Source: Thelephora terrestris (Eukaryota > Basidiomycota > Agaricomycetes > Thelephorales > Thelephoraceae). From it: a stretch of 64,000 nucleotides of DNA. The notes under the pieces were generated by a model. That model saw only the letters and a list, made by a program, of their open reading frames with translations, made no database searches and was not told where the DNA came from. Both the position numbers and the translations under genes were made by a program. This document shows, in pieces, positions 53,124 through 64,000 of the stretch. The stretch spans positions 124,001 through 188,000 of the forward strand of contig WIUZ02000014.1 of the NCBI GenBank assembly GCA_015956445.1, in the 5' to 3' direction. How positions within the stretch are numbered: position 1 is the first letter of the stretch; each line of letters starts with the position of its first letter.

Positions 53124-55013
53124 GGTGACAGTCTAGAGTTCTTCTTTGCTGCGACTCCCCAGATCAAGGAATGAGTCTCGGTAGCGTGGGAGCCACGTGC
53201 CCATCCATTCTCGATACCTCCAAATTGGTGACCCACAATAGGCACGGCACGGCGAGAACATAACTCCCGCACAGTCTGGGATGGCATAAAACATTGCCAC
53301 GGTGAGTGCTTGACCCATGGCGCTGTCAGGTGCATCCTGACAACGCGGCGCCAATCGCGGCCTGATATCTCAAATCTGGGGGGGAAAAGGCCCAGAACGT
53401 GATTTTTCTTCCAGAAATCGCTGGGTATTTTCTTTCGAAAGTCTACCTCTCCGCGCACAGCACGATGCGCCTTATCCGCGAAACGAGTCGGACAGCCATC
53501 TACAGATCTCAGCCTCTGCGAATAATTCGCACCGCGCGTTATCTCTGCGGTCGGGCGATTTTATCGCAACTGACTAGCACGGCGGTGCGCATTGCAACGT
53601 TGAGTTCTCACTGCAGCTTTGTTCCAAAACTCACCATGCACATGCCTTTAACCTTGTGCGGTTTTAATAGCGCCACACGGGGTACCTTTCACGCTTTTCG
53701 TCGTACCACTGGAGCGGGACGCCGGGATTCACAATACACTCGCAACGGGCCAAAGGCGTCAACGCACCCCGTGGCCACGTCACACTCTCAGCACAGCAGG
53801 CGGTACGGGGACAGCAACCAAACCGAGACCGGCGAGCAAGGATAAACAGAATCGCTGAGACCACACTGGTGTCGCAAGCATCCGAACAAGCCACAGGGGC
53901 GTTCCACTCACATCTTCCCTCAAGTTCATATTCAAGAACACTTCTGTAATTCCATACCAGCAACCCCGTATTAATGATCCCCGGAACCCGCTTCCCCATG
54001 ACCGGCACCACGTCCACCAATTTTCATATCCCAAACCTGTGGCTCACACGTTCCGATACCGCGCACCGCTTGAAACCGCCGCCGTAAGGTATATGAGACA
54101 CTTTTCGTTATCTCACCCCCCCTTCGATTCCAGACTGTCGTTTTGTTTGTAGTATGTACTTGATACATACGTACTCCTGCCGTTGACTAACCATCGTCGG
54201 AACCCTGGGTGGTCGCCCCTCTCGGAAAATCACCCTATTGAATACACCAAATGTTCCACACAATCCACGTACATCAAATGTACACCATTAACCTCAACCT
54301 CAACCTCAACCTCAACCTCAACCGACAACACACAAAATCAGCGTATGGAATCAAAGCTTACAAGATCGTGCCTCGCCGGCAAATTATCCCCAATTTCTGC
54401 TGGTTCCCATACCTACGATCCTTATCAGATAAATTCGAGGCGAACGTTCTCGCCAAGTCGTTTACCCGGAATCTTTTCGGTGACTGAACTGGGCGGTCAT
54501 GGGCACCAGACCCCACGATGTGCGCATACTTATTAGTTCCTAGACACAGTGAGCGGAAATGAGGGTCCCCTCGCATTCCACTCGGGTCTCGGGCTTTCAA
54601 AGAGCCGTCTGATAACCAACACTTGAACGTACACGATCAAACGAGTCATCTCCCTGCAGGTTTCAGCACAAACATAGCTTCCCCGGATTCCTCCCAGACA
54701 TATATACCTTTATACACGGGATCATTGTCCACGGAAAACTCGCCTACTATATACCCACCCCTCCACAAGGGCTATCCGAGTTTGTGAGGGTGACGAAAAG
54801 GAAAGGTACAACGACAGCTGGATCTAGAGTTGAGCACAGAAAAAAAAAGGGTAAAATCAAGCCTTGAACGTTATGGACAAGGGAATCTGAAACTGCAACA
54901 GAACGTAAAAATGCAAGAGAGCGGCGGAAAGCATGTAACTATAAACGAGGGTGAGGGGGTTACCAAACAAGATACGCTCGAAATAAATAGTTTCACAAAC
55001 GATTGTGATTAAC
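53124..55013. other. intergenic region between the JAMM gene and the Ser-rich gene
   Basis: About 1.9 kb. The left 500 bases would hold the JAMM gene promoter. Open frames such as 53399-53845 (plus) and 54183-54536 (plus) lack domain features and splice support. The right part, with an A-rich tract at 54839-54850, is the 3' side of the Ser/Pro-rich gene. Confidence 0.4.
54287..54324. repeat. (AACCTC)n microsatellite
   Basis: About six head-to-tail AACCTC units in an otherwise unique intergenic stretch. Simple hexamer repeat, no function inferred. Confidence 0.8.
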
Positions 55014-56744
55014 TTAACGTCTAACGGTCGCCAAAACGGCATTCCACCTCTTCTTGATGCCACGAAACTTCTTGTGACCGCGCCCATCGGCCTGGCCGCA
55101 AGCGAGTTCAGGAGTTTCGGTTGTGGAATGCAAACTCGGCACTGATGCATTCGCCGGTTCCCCGGTCCAGGCAGCAGGCGGAGGGTCAATCGGCATGACC
55201 ACCACCGGGTTCGATTTGTGAATCGTCCCAAACTTTAGCTTCTCGCCAGCAGAGATAGGAGCAGTGGTGATACGCATGACGATCTGCTTGATGCTCTTCC
55301 GCCTCGCCCTGGCTTTATGAGCGTCCTTGGACTTGTCATTACCCGCTCTCATCCCGCTCTCCGGATCGTGGGGTGGGGGAGGCAGTCGACCCTCGTCAAT
55401 CGCCGCAAGGACACTATCTCTCCTGGACGTGGTGCTTCTCCTTGTATCGGAAGTTAAAACGGGAAACACCGACATATTGGGGGGCTCCGATGCAGATGTA
55501 CGCGAATCCGAAACAGAGGCTGGGTCTGATTTGTTGACAAAGGGGGGAAGGGGTGGCACGTTTTCGCTGTGAGCCGAGGACGAAGCGCCGATCTTTGGGA
55601 TCCTCGTCCTAAGAGAACCAGCCCAGGAAGACCGCTTTCGTAGGGCCTCCTCTTTTAGGTTAGCTTCAGTGATTGTGAGATTTGGAGGGTTGTTCGAGCC
55701 ACTGCCATGATTGGGCTCGGTCCGGGTCGTAGTTCCGCTGACACGCCTCGTGCCGACGGGTTCAGTGATCGTGGCCGTGCTCTTGATCGAGCTCGAGCTT
55801 TTCATCTTGGCCAGACTCTCCTTTTTGCTAACCGGCAAGACGACCCCTTCGCCCCTAAGTGCTAAGCGCGAAAACTTTGGAATCGGATTGGTCATTGACA
55901 CCCAATTTTCTGCCGGATCGCGTGAGGTAGATGGAGGACGTGGGTGATTAGATAGACCGGACAGGGGCACGCCTCGTGGTATAGGCTGATTTGGTAAAGG
56001 AGGTAGTGAAGATGAGGTGTTGAGATCATCGCTCGTTCCGCGCCGGTGTCCGTACTTGACGTTTCGATTGGCAACTCCGGCTTCTTCGCGCATCGCGTTC
56101 AGAGCCCATCGGGGGATGGTTGGTATCGGGGGTGCCGTCTGGCTCGTTTGGTCTGTCCGATGGGTACGAGAAGATGAAGTAGAGGCAAGGCTGGTCGTAG
56201 AAGCAGATTGCAAGGCGAGGCTGGACCGTCGTTTGTTGTCCGTTTCGCTGGTAGTCAGGGACGATGTAGAGATGATCGAGAGGCGCTTGGCGAAGTTGCG
56301 AAACCGACTCCCGTCTTCTACCACCTCTTCCTTCCCCTTGCCCAGATCTTTCTCTTTATCATCCTCGCTGGAAGAAGATGAGGAGGAAGAGGTGGAAGGT
56401 GGAGGGGCACTAGTGGAGGTTACAGACGGCGGAGACTGAAACGAAGCGGTGTCCGAATCATAGAGGGACTGGATGGGGCCCACCATATCAGGAGTGGACG
56501 AAATCCTGTTCGGTCTGTATCTCGGCTTTCGGTCCACGTCTTCATCCTTCTTCTCATTGTCAACTTCGTCGGAGGAGAGGGACGGACCGGCCAAGGGGGA
56601 GGATCGCGGTGTCCTTGGTCGGCGGTGGGAATAGGGGGATAGGTAGGTTGGGTTGTTGCGGTTGTGTTCGGACAGGGAGTGAAAAGAGACAGGACGGGTG
56701 ATAGGATTCTTAGCTGGGGGCCTTGAGCCTGAACCTCCGTTCAT
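55014..56744 (-). CDS. disordered Ser/Pro/Thr-rich protein, unknown
   Basis: A single open frame. I place the start at MNGGSGSRPPAKNPITRPVS (56742-56744). The frame runs on to 56963 but that extension looks like a C/T-rich leader. The protein is about 576 residues, almost all low-complexity and charged, with poly-Ser/acidic runs (about 56355-56420), NFAKRLSIISTSSLT and IPRWALNAMREEAGVANRNV as possible short conserved segments, and a basic tail (HKARARRKSIKQIVMRITTA; HKKFRGIKKRWNAVLATVRR). Many RxxS sites suggest a phosphorylated scaffold or nuclear/cortical regulator, but no domain is recognised. Confidence 0.6.
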   Translation of the reverse strand: MNGGSGSRPPAKNPITRPVSFHSLSEHNRNNPTYLSPYSHRRPRTPRSSPLAGPSLSSDEVDNEKKDEDVDRKPRYRPNRISSTPDMVGPIQSLYDSDTASFQSPPSVTSTSAPPPSTSSSSSSSSEDDKEKDLGKGKEEVVEDGSRFRNFAKRLSIISTSSLTTSETDNKRRSSLALQSASTTSLASTSSSRTHRTDQTSQTAPPIPTIPRWALNAMREEAGVANRNVKYGHRRGTSDDLNTSSSLPPLPNQPIPRGVPLSGLSNHPRPPSTSRDPAENWVSMTNPIPKFSRLALRGEGVVLPVSKKESLAKMKSSSSIKSTATITEPVGTRRVSGTTTRTEPNHGSGSNNPPNLTITEANLKEEALRKRSSWAGSLRTRIPKIGASSSAHSENVPPLPPFVNKSDPASVSDSRTSASEPPNMSVFPVLTSDTRRSTTSRRDSVLAAIDEGRLPPPPHDPESGMRAGNDKSKDAHKARARRKSIKQIVMRITTAPISAGEKLKFGTIHKSNPVVVMPIDPPPAAWTGEPANASVPSLHSTTETPELACGQADGRGHKKFRGIKKRWNAVLATVRR

Positions 56745-58326
56745 TTCTACTGAAGAGCTTGGATCAGTTGTGCCATAGCGACGGGCGATAATAAAAGACA
56801 AAGCATACGACAACGTTTGAATGGGAATGTGAGTAGGGTATACACGGGGGAGGGGGAAGGACAGGAAGGGAGAGTAGCTGAAAGGAAGGTGAGGGTTATA
56901 TGCGAGTGAGGGATTCCGCAGACAGGGCGGCGTCCGACAGGCGAAGGTTACCAAACTTGTCATCGAAATTATTGGTCACCGAGCTGGCCAAGATGAGACG
57001 TATCGCACACGGGCGTCTCTTCGACCGACGTCCACGGACCGCACCGAATTTCAGCGCATCGGTGCTTTCAAATCGTTTGGCTCGTGTAGACCACAAGTCT
57101 AACCTGTTCTGCGTTTTAGTTTCAGTTCGCGCCCGTGCAACATCGCGTCGCCTTATCGCTCTTGCTCGACCTTACCAGATATCGCCGTTACACCGTTCAA
57201 AAACAAGGAATGGGCCCGATGATCGTGGCGTCACGTCACGTCACTTCATTCTCCTAATCCGGTTCCGGGATGCTTCCGTTCCTAAATGCTTCCCTCCCCT
57301 TCATGTCTGTCACTTCACTGTGAACGATAACCCTTCGCCGTCCCAAGGATTTTTAGCCCTGCGCTCGCGTACAGGCACGCAAGGCCGGTGCGCTGATGAA
57401 GCAAGAGGAAGTTCTCAGAGAGGGCAACCGGCCGAATTTGGAATGTTGGAAAAAAAGGCGAAAAAAAAAGCGACGATGGAGGATTTCCGCTGTCAAACAA
57501 CGGCAGTGCGGCGGCAACAACTCGATGTCATTTTGTTCAGTTGCAGCGCCCACACTATACTTAGCTCCAGTTCAACCACGGTGGACTCATCTGGAATAAG
57601 ATGACGATGATCGTATGTTGAAATCTAAACTGGGAGAGCAGTCAGGTCAGTGGGCTTATCACGTTAATGACGCAACGGCTTATCAACGCTGCATTCTGAA
57701 GCATACATACGCGATATCTATACGCGAGCACGGAAAGGTGCGAGACCGTCTCTGCGCACTGTACACGCTCCAGGCTTCTCCGCTAGAATCCTCGCCGCGG
57801 CGTTTAGAAATACCTCCCTGCACCGCCAACCTTCCGGTTTCAAAACCGAGGAATCCTGGAATCCCACTTTCACACAACCCACAGCCCACTATCCAAAAAT
57901 ATTCGATCAATGGGACTCTGGCCACAAAGGGCGTCATGAAACTATAAAACAAGCGTCCCATTAATTTTAGCCCACAACCCGTTTTACTCTTGCGCGCGCC
58001 CTGCCCTTTATTTAAACCTGGAGACGTGATCATGCGCAGCTGCGCGTCGCGAACACGTCGTCCATCTGCAAGAATGGAGAATAACGGTCTGCGCGAAGGT
58101 AAGTACGTATGTAAACGTCAACGAGCGGGAGAAGATGTCCAATCAGGGCTTTGATGTCACCAAACACAAGGCCGGATCGGAGAACGGCCCGACGGTTTGG
58201 GGCCCTGAGGTCTAATAATATTTCAAGAACGTCTATGTTAATGAGAGAGCGAGTGAAAACAGCGAGACGGCGATAAAATGGGGGGTGAGCGATATCTATA
58301 CGATCGAAATAGTAGTCCATCATGCA
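56745..58326. other. intergenic region, no gene seen
   Basis: About 1.6 kb between the starts/ends of two minus-strand genes. ORFs at 56900-57604 (plus) and 57683-58033 (minus) have no domain features. GC drops and TATAAAAC-like words occur near 57945. The left part is the likely promoter of the Ser/Pro-rich gene. Confidence 0.4.
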
Positions 58327-60489
58327 TCAAGTAGCAAAGATACCAAGAATTCTGAACGACGGAACGTTCCTATCGCCCTCTTCACCGGCCAGTTCACATT
58401 CCACATAATGCGAACCCCAACTCACACCCGTATCGATCAGTTGTAACCTAAAACACCCGTAGGGTAAAACAAACAGAGATCAGCCAACGACGTCAGCATT
58501 GTGAAACGGCCGTATCGGACTCTCTCTGCGAGATCCAGGCCACGATAAGGAGATAAGGAATTAAGAAGATCGGGCTAGTCCAAATCCGACACCGTCACCG
58601 ACCAAAAAACAAACACTCACGTTGGCGTGGGCTCTCCCACATCCCCAGCGTTCGATACTTGCACTCGCCCCTCGTAATTGTCGTCCACCCAACAATTGAC
58701 AGAGCTACCACGGATTCCGACAACGCTCTTCGGCTCCTTCAAATAATACACTCCGACGTCGCCCGCGCCCAAAGTGACGGTCACCCGCAGTCTGCTCAAC
58801 GGTTGGCTCGAATACCAGTAATGTGATGCGCTCGAGACCGCGTTCGTTCCGGTCGGAGGATGATACGCCGCCCATCCAGTACCCGTGAAGATAGACGTGG
58901 GAAGCGGGTTGACAAGGTCGTTCGCTGACGCGCAGAATGGCGTCGGTTCCTCGTATGCCCTTCTCTCGAGATCTCCAGGACGGGTGTCAATCATCGCGAG
59001 CGGTACCGCCTGGATGTGGCCTCCTCCCGGTGGTTGTTTTCCAGTAATGACCTTGCCTTGTCCTCCCGGGTTATGAGGGCCACCGACCACGATGTCCCCT
59101 TCTTTGTTCTCAGGCTGAGATCCTTTTCTTTGTCCGGCACCACCAAATAGGCCCCGCGCGTCAGTAGGTTGTTTGGAATTGTCAAGCACAATCGGGGAAA
59201 AGAGCGGCGGAAGTCCGTCAAAGGATTGCCCCGTTGCAGCCGCCCAGGCCGAACAGACCTGCGACTGGAAATACGAGATCAGGACGTCTGCCAAGATGTC
59301 GTGACCCGCCGGGTTGGCCAAGACAGCGTCGGCAAAGTATCGATCGACAGATGATTGTTCCTCGATGAATGCAGAGTAAAGGATTGGCTTCGTACTAAAC
59401 CAAAAATGAGACGTGGATCGGCCCCAACGTGAAAAAGAGTCGCACCTTATGTGTGGAATGTCGTAGAACTGAGCGACTACGTTGTGCCAGTGATCGGGGC
59501 TCGCAAAACCGTGTTCACGTTGTATTTGTGGGCTAAAGTGCCCGAGAATCACCACGGCCGGGTGGTCCTGGCGCATAAGGATCGACCGGACGAGTATTTC
59601 GAAGCGTTCCAATGACGAAGAATAACTGGAAGGAACATCAGCAAACGGTGGAAAACAAAAGCAAGCGGGCTCACTCGTTGTCATCCGCATCCAGTTCGAT
59701 GATGATCAAATCCGTCATATCCGGTATATGGTGCGAGCTGCAGAAAGAGTAGTAGTCGGAGTTGGTGCGCCTCATCGCGCCATTCGTGAGTTCTGAAGCC
59801 GGATGTGGGAAGACGGTGTTCCACCAATGGAAGAATTTGGATGGGTAGCAACTCGGTGACAATGGGTCCGTTCCAGCCCCGTGGCAAGCAGACACTACAG
59901 ATAGCAACCCGCCCAAAGTCCGTCAGCGATCAAGGGAGAAAATTGGTCGCGAGTGAAGGCGTGGGATCCGTCAAGCAATGACCCCTAGACACGTAGAACT
60001 GTGTGTGTCCAACAGGGAATGCCATGAGGAGATTCGGGGGAGGAAGGCGCGCAAAAAGGGGAACGAGGGGGAGGGGGGGATATGACGCTTACCTGAACCG
60101 CCGATGACACTGATTGTGACCGGAAAGCCTCCCATAGCCTTGTTGATGACCCTCTGAATCCTAGCACCGCTGCCCAAATGGAGCCTGGATTTCGTCAACC
60201 CCAACGCGCCATACTTCTTGCCCACCTCATCCCCCTCCCCGAACACAGGACAGAACGGAAAAGGCGATCCGGGATGCTGCAGCTCGCTCACGTTCAGATA
60301 ATTCTTGGGTTTAAGATCCGAAGAGAGCAACCGATGTCCGCCGGCCGAAGACGAGGAAGAGGAGCTGAAGATGTAGCGGGAGAGGAGGACGACGGAGATG
60401 ATGAGGGAGAGGATGAGCCATATGCGGTTCGTGACGCCAAAGCTCCGTCTGCTCAGACGCGACTGCTTTTCTGGATCTCGACCGCTCAT
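58327..60489 (-). CDS. CAP64: CAP64-like type II membrane protein
   Basis: The start MSGRDPEKQSRLSRRSFGVT is followed by one anchor helix (IWLILSLIISVVLLSRYIF) and a poly-Ser linker. The lumenal part has LHLGSGARIQRVINKAMGGF with PVTISVIGGS, and after an intron VSACHGAGTDPLSPSCYPSK, WWNTVFPHPASELTNGAMRR, DLIIIELDADD, FEILVRSILMRQDHPAVVIL, GHFSPQ, HNVVAQFYDIPHI and DVLISYFQSQVCSAW. This is an SGNH-hydrolase-like layout (GGS, then N in ELTNGA, then D/H). A beta-rich domain follows, and the last exon (LQLIDTGVSWGSHYVECELA) stops at 58327-58329. CAP64 is one of the Cryptococcus capsule genes, and homologues are widespread in mushrooms. It probably acts in the Golgi on glycans. The gene has about five introns and looks intact. 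Confidence 0.88.
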
Positions 60490-61918
60490 CGTGGAAGGGG
60501 AGCCCTTTGGTGGAGAGATGTGAGCTTGTCCTTTATTGGTCGTCCGGCGTTGCATTCCCAAGAAGACGGACGAAGTAGAGGGATGGCCAACGACGGGCGT
60601 CCCTACGAAGTGCTGCCCAGCGGCGCTTAATTCCTGCGAACTTCTGATCAGGGCCGAACTCTTACCGCAAAAGCTTATTCCTACCAAAAAATAATTCACG
60701 ACGTATCCGAAAAGCTGTGAGCGAAAGCCTTTGCGTTATCTTCGTTATTCGGAAAGGCGAAGTCGTGCTTAAGACACATAATTGACGAGGACATCAATAA
60801 CATCGCGGAAGTAGAGCGTTTTCCTGTCTATCCCCGCCATATGATACGTCGAACACGTCCACAGAAGTGAAAGACATGTCCAAATAGTGCACAATGGACG
60901 GATCTGTGCAACGTTGGACAATAGTCGGGCGTCTGCTGTCCGAGACACTTCCGTTGCAAAGGAAAACACACATCCTTCTTTCATCCTGAGGCATGTTCAA
61001 TGCCTCCCTCAAGAAGAGGATTCTCAATTGGCTTAATAGACCTCTCAGAAAACCCCATCCCCATGTGGCCCCTTCGTCCAATCCAGCGTATACGCTGTAC
61101 ACAAAGGCAAGGGAATACAAAGAGCGAATTCGTCGCCGAGTCCACGTATACAGTGACTACTGACCATAAAACCCGAAACCCACGTACCTGGATAGATTTA
61201 CCGACCTCAAAAATGTACTCCTACAACTTACCGCAAACACGCCAGTCACAACGGACGACGACACTGACAGGCGACGTGCCTGGGTCTCGAACTTCCCCTC
61301 GGAGGGAGGGCAACCGCGGAGATGATTGGTCACACCGCATGACCGCGACACATTCAGACGTGCGCTTGAGATCCCAAACATTCTAAAACGTTCAATGAAT
61401 TCCAGAAAGTGCAATGTTCAATTAGCAATCTACCATATCATAGCACGGAGAGGGGGATGGAAAGGAGGCTGAAGTGCTGAAACGTGTCAACCACTAAAAA
61501 AGTTAGTTGTACAGTGCGCGCGACAGAGTCGGCGAGGATGAGTCCCACTCCCTCACGGGGGACTGGTTACACCTCTTCCCCGACACCGACACCACCTTTC
61601 CCTGAACCCCACCGTTTGTAACATAGGCATGCTTGCCTCTGCACAATAAACTATAGCACCGAAAACAAGGCGGATCCCCGTTGAACGTGAGCACACCTGC
61701 CCATCTGAGGTAGCGCAGCCCAGGTCGACCGCAATGACCTCTAGGCAGTTGGCAACAATAGATACTGGAGACGGAGGTCCAGGTACTTACATGTGATCCA
61801 GTGCCACGAAGTGGGGGGTCCAACGGAGTACCTTTCTGAGGCGCTATCCGAGTGGCCTCAGCCATATCCCAGGTAAGCTGCGTGGGAATCTGGTCTTCAC
61901 CTTCCACATTCCACATCG
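60490..61918. other. divergent intergenic region
   Basis: About 1.4 kb between the CAP64-like gene and the single-exon hypothetical gene, which diverge. ORFs on both strands (60794-61120 minus, 61503-61985 minus) show no motif. It should contain two promoters; no clear TATA box was found. Confidence 0.4.
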
Positions 61919-62770
61919 ATGTCAACTCTTCGCGAACTCGGATACTCAGTGATCCACTTATACCGCATCCTGGTTTGCTGGTCATACGAAGTCCTCATCC
62001 GCTTCGCCTATCGGTTTCTCTACCGTTTCTTCTCACCGGGCACGAAAGCCTATCTAGACCACGAGTACAAAATCATCCGCCATCGCAAGACGCTCACTCC
62101 TCTCACTCGCCTCCGGAAACTCTGCTCGCTCTTTCAGCGTCCAGACGGGTTGTTCTACATCGCTCCACCAACCCATTCCAACGCCTTCAGCCCGGGAATG
62201 ATGCTGGCCGGCTTGTACCGCACACGCGCCGACAGAATCGATACACCCTTTGCTGCCTTCCTCCGCATCGTCCACAACGTGCACCTCCTCTACACCTCCA
62301 CAGATATAACCATCACCCTGTACAACGAGATTGAAAGCTTCTGGGGTCGCGGAATTACCGGTGCCTCCAAGTTCGACTATTTCCTCTTTGGCGGTAGATG
62401 GTTCATCAAGGACATACCGGATCCGCGAGGAGAGTTGAAAAACGACCCGCTCTTATGCGCGATTGCGGCGAGCACTGCGGAGCAGATGGTGGAGGTCTTT
62501 AATTGGCGGATTGGCCTGGGGATCAGGAGGGATTTGACACTGCTGAGGGCGAGGAAGCCATATTGGGACAAAAATCTCGCGCCTTGTGTGATGGAGAGCG
62601 TCCCGGAGTGGTGCAAAGATGTCGGACCGGCACCGGTACAGACCGTTGTGGATTGTGAGCACGGCAAGGACACGGCGAGGAACATGCTCGAGTCTAAAGC
62701 TATTGGACTTTCGCCCAGTTTCAAGAAGCGGAACCTCCTTGCAGACTCGCAGTTCATGTACTTTGCATGA
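61919..62770 (+). CDS. conserved-looking hypothetical protein, 283 residues
   Basis: A single uninterrupted frame from MSTLRELGYSVIHLYRILVC to SQFMYFA. The first 45 residues are aromatic and hydrophobic (IRFAYRFLYRFFSPGTKAYL) and could lie along a membrane. The rest is a soluble mixed fold with LYRTRADRIDTPFAAFLRIV, HNVHLLYTSTDITITLYNEI and ESFWGRGITGASKFDYFLFG. Codon use and lack of stops over 850 bases support a real gene. I do not recognise the family. Confidence 0.65.
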   Translation: MSTLRELGYSVIHLYRILVCWSYEVLIRFAYRFLYRFFSPGTKAYLDHEYKIIRHRKTLTPLTRLRKLCSLFQRPDGLFYIAPPTHSNAFSPGMMLAGLYRTRADRIDTPFAAFLRIVHNVHLLYTSTDITITLYNEIESFWGRGITGASKFDYFLFGGRWFIKDIPDPRGELKNDPLLCAIAASTAEQMVEVFNWRIGLGIRRDLTLLRARKPYWDKNLAPCVMESVPEWCKDVGPAPVQTVVDCEHGKDTARNMLESKAIGLSPSFKKRNLLADSQFMYFA

Positions 62771-63631
62771 CTACTCTGCCATTTTGTAATCTTTTCTCCT
62801 CCGGGACAAAAGCATTGGCGACTTCGAGAATCCTCTCTCTACTCGTTTTCTCAGGGTGGCGCATTTGCCAACTGATGATTTGCACTGGGCACGACTCTCC
62901 AATAACGCCTGCGGCTCGTCAGTGGCGCCATGGGCTTAGCCCTTCTGTGCTATGGGAACCGCGGGGTGCTCGGTGTAGGGGGAGCAATGCAATGATGATT
63001 TTCTTGTCCCTGAGCGCAGGTGGGACCAGGCAAAGGCGGTGGACCACATACATGCCAGCCACTAATGTAAGCCCGTAGATCTTCCCCAGGGTATAAACTC
63101 CAGTCTCTTGAACCAATTCTGACGCGGTGCGCGTTTCCTTGAATGACACAGGCGATGCGCCCGGGTTTCCTACCGATCGGCTGCTTGGGCGTGGGTTGTT
63201 GTACCGAATACCGGACAAGACAAGGTGGGAGAATGTGATCTCATTAACAATGAGCTAGGGAGCGGAAACGCCTGCGAGGTAGCTGACGGTATAATTTCGC
63301 TCCTACCAATTTGCGACCTGACCTCTTAATCCGTGCTCACAGTTCATTTGCAGCACCCTGTGCTTCATCAGGGCGTCCAGCACCATTGTTTGGATGAGAT
63401 TTCGCGTCGCTTGTGGGGTGTCGTTGTTTGACACAGACTCCCGCGATCACTCCTGCAACTGGCCGCGACCGTTCCTCGGCTAATGCTGTGGCGGGACGCA
63501 ATACACTCGACGGGGGTCCGAGGAGTGAGAAGAATGGATACAATTCAACTGCAAAATTAGGTACAACAGGTATATGGAAAACAAAAAATGCGAGCGCCAC
63601 ATATGTACAAGGTATCAGAGCTAATGCAATA
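62771..63631. other. convergent 3' intergenic region
   Basis: About 860 bases between two converging genes. Several short ORFs overlap on opposite strands with no support. An A-rich stretch near 63570-63590 may be part of a 3' UTR. Confidence 0.4.
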
Positions 63632-64000
63632 CTAGAACAACCACACGAAAGCAAAAACGGACGACAACACAGCAAAAAACAACGCGTTCAAAACGACACC
63701 GCTCGCGGTCTTCCCGCCCACAGCTCCACCAGCCTGCGCAAACGACTTGGAGGCGTCCGAAGTAGTATAACCCTGCTCGACGAATTTGTCCCACCTCGCG
63801 ACGGTCTCTGAGGGGAAATAATACGTCGAAGTCGTGGTATACGACCCGCGGTAGACTTCTGGTCCTTCCGCGAGAGTGTTGACCGCGTACTGAGGGTCCT
63901 CGCCTCCCGAGGCGGGGATACTCGCGTCCGTTACGAGACCCGTCTCGTTGTTCCCCAGGATAAACTCGCGAAGGAAGGTCCATGCCTTCAAAACAGCGAA
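63632..64000 (-). CDS. C-terminal end of a secreted, GPI-anchored-type protein
   Basis: The frame enters from the right edge and stops at 63632. It reads KAWTFLREFILGNNETGLVT, GGEDPQYAVNTLAEGPEVYR, TTTSTYYFPSETVARWDKFV, and a small-residue spacer (FAQAGGAVGGKTASG) followed by a terminal hydrophobic helix (VVLNALFFAVLSSVFAFVWL). The spacer plus terminal helix with no cytosolic tail is a typical GPI-attachment signal. The upstream part resembles the closing segment of secreted fungal alpha/beta-hydrolase-type peptidases or carboxypeptidases, but too little is present to name the family. Confidence 0.5.
   Translation of the reverse strand, partial: FAVLKAWTFLREFILGNNETGLVTDASIPASGGEDPQYAVNTLAEGPEVYRGSYTTTSTYYFPSETVARWDKFVEQGYTTSDASKSFAQAGGAVGGKTASGVVLNALFFAVLSSVFAFVWLF

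Noticed and set aside
53399-53845. 148-residue plus-strand ORF upstream of the JAMM gene
   Set aside because: It lies in the expected promoter region, and the translation is compositionally random with no domain.
56745-56963. N-terminal extension of the Ser/Pro-rich protein
   Set aside because: The added 73 residues come from a C/T-rich tract typical of a fungal promoter or leader; the internal ATG at 56742-56744 is a better start.

Overview
This window looks like nuclear DNA of a mushroom-forming basidiomycete (Agaricomycete). The evidence is genes with many 45-70 nt GT-AG introns, homologues of the Cryptococcus capsule genes CAP10 and CAP64, a fungal HGDLKG-type kinase family, a DUF6698 gene and a Plavaka-type CACTA transposon. 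No prokaryotic features are present.

Left flank (1-9.4 kb), ordinary host genes: the 3' end of a secreted, membrane-anchored protein (TAP-like hydrolase tail), a small single-pass membrane protein, a PQ-loop membrane protein, mitochondrial [2Fe-2S] ferredoxin (Yah1/adrenodoxin type), a quinone-oxidoreductase-like MDR enzyme and a GT90/CAP10 glycosyltransferase. A gene-poor stretch and a diverged tandem duplication (10.3-11.3 kb) lead into a repeat island.

Repeat island (11.5-44.5 kb): a Plavaka transposase gene (minus strand, 21.4 back to 11.5 kb) and a divergent DUF6698 gene (plus strand, 21.6 to 32.6 kb) are both split by younger insertions. The dominant inserter is a family of about 2.31 kb elements. 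Each starts with TGTCACGAACGCGTGACA, ends with CCCTGACA, is flanked by a 5-bp target duplication, and carries two divergently transcribed genes around a shared minisatellite/TATA region. Seven copies occur here: copy 1, A with B and C nested inside, and G with D and H nested inside. Two longer elements of different sequence but the same TGT...ACA/5-bp style (E inside D, F inside the DUF6698 gene) carry a coiled-coil gene each. Copy 1 holds a 3.88 kb foldback element with 1,904-bp arms and telomere-like repeats. No reverse transcriptase, integrase or other mobilising enzyme was seen for the 2.3 kb family. It could be the solo giant LTRs of a retroelement or an unrecognised non-autonomous gene-bearing transposon.

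Right flank (44.5-64 kb), host genes again: a locus with two kinase domains in tandem, each behind the same linker and possibly fused to an upstream conserved fungal domain; an AMSH/Sst2-type JAMM deubiquitinase; a disordered Ser/Pro-rich protein; a CAP64-like type II membrane protein; a 283-residue single-exon hypothetical protein; and the 3' end of a GPI-anchored-looking secreted protein. Exon boundaries were read by eye from splice consensus and protein continuity, so ends may shift by an exon.
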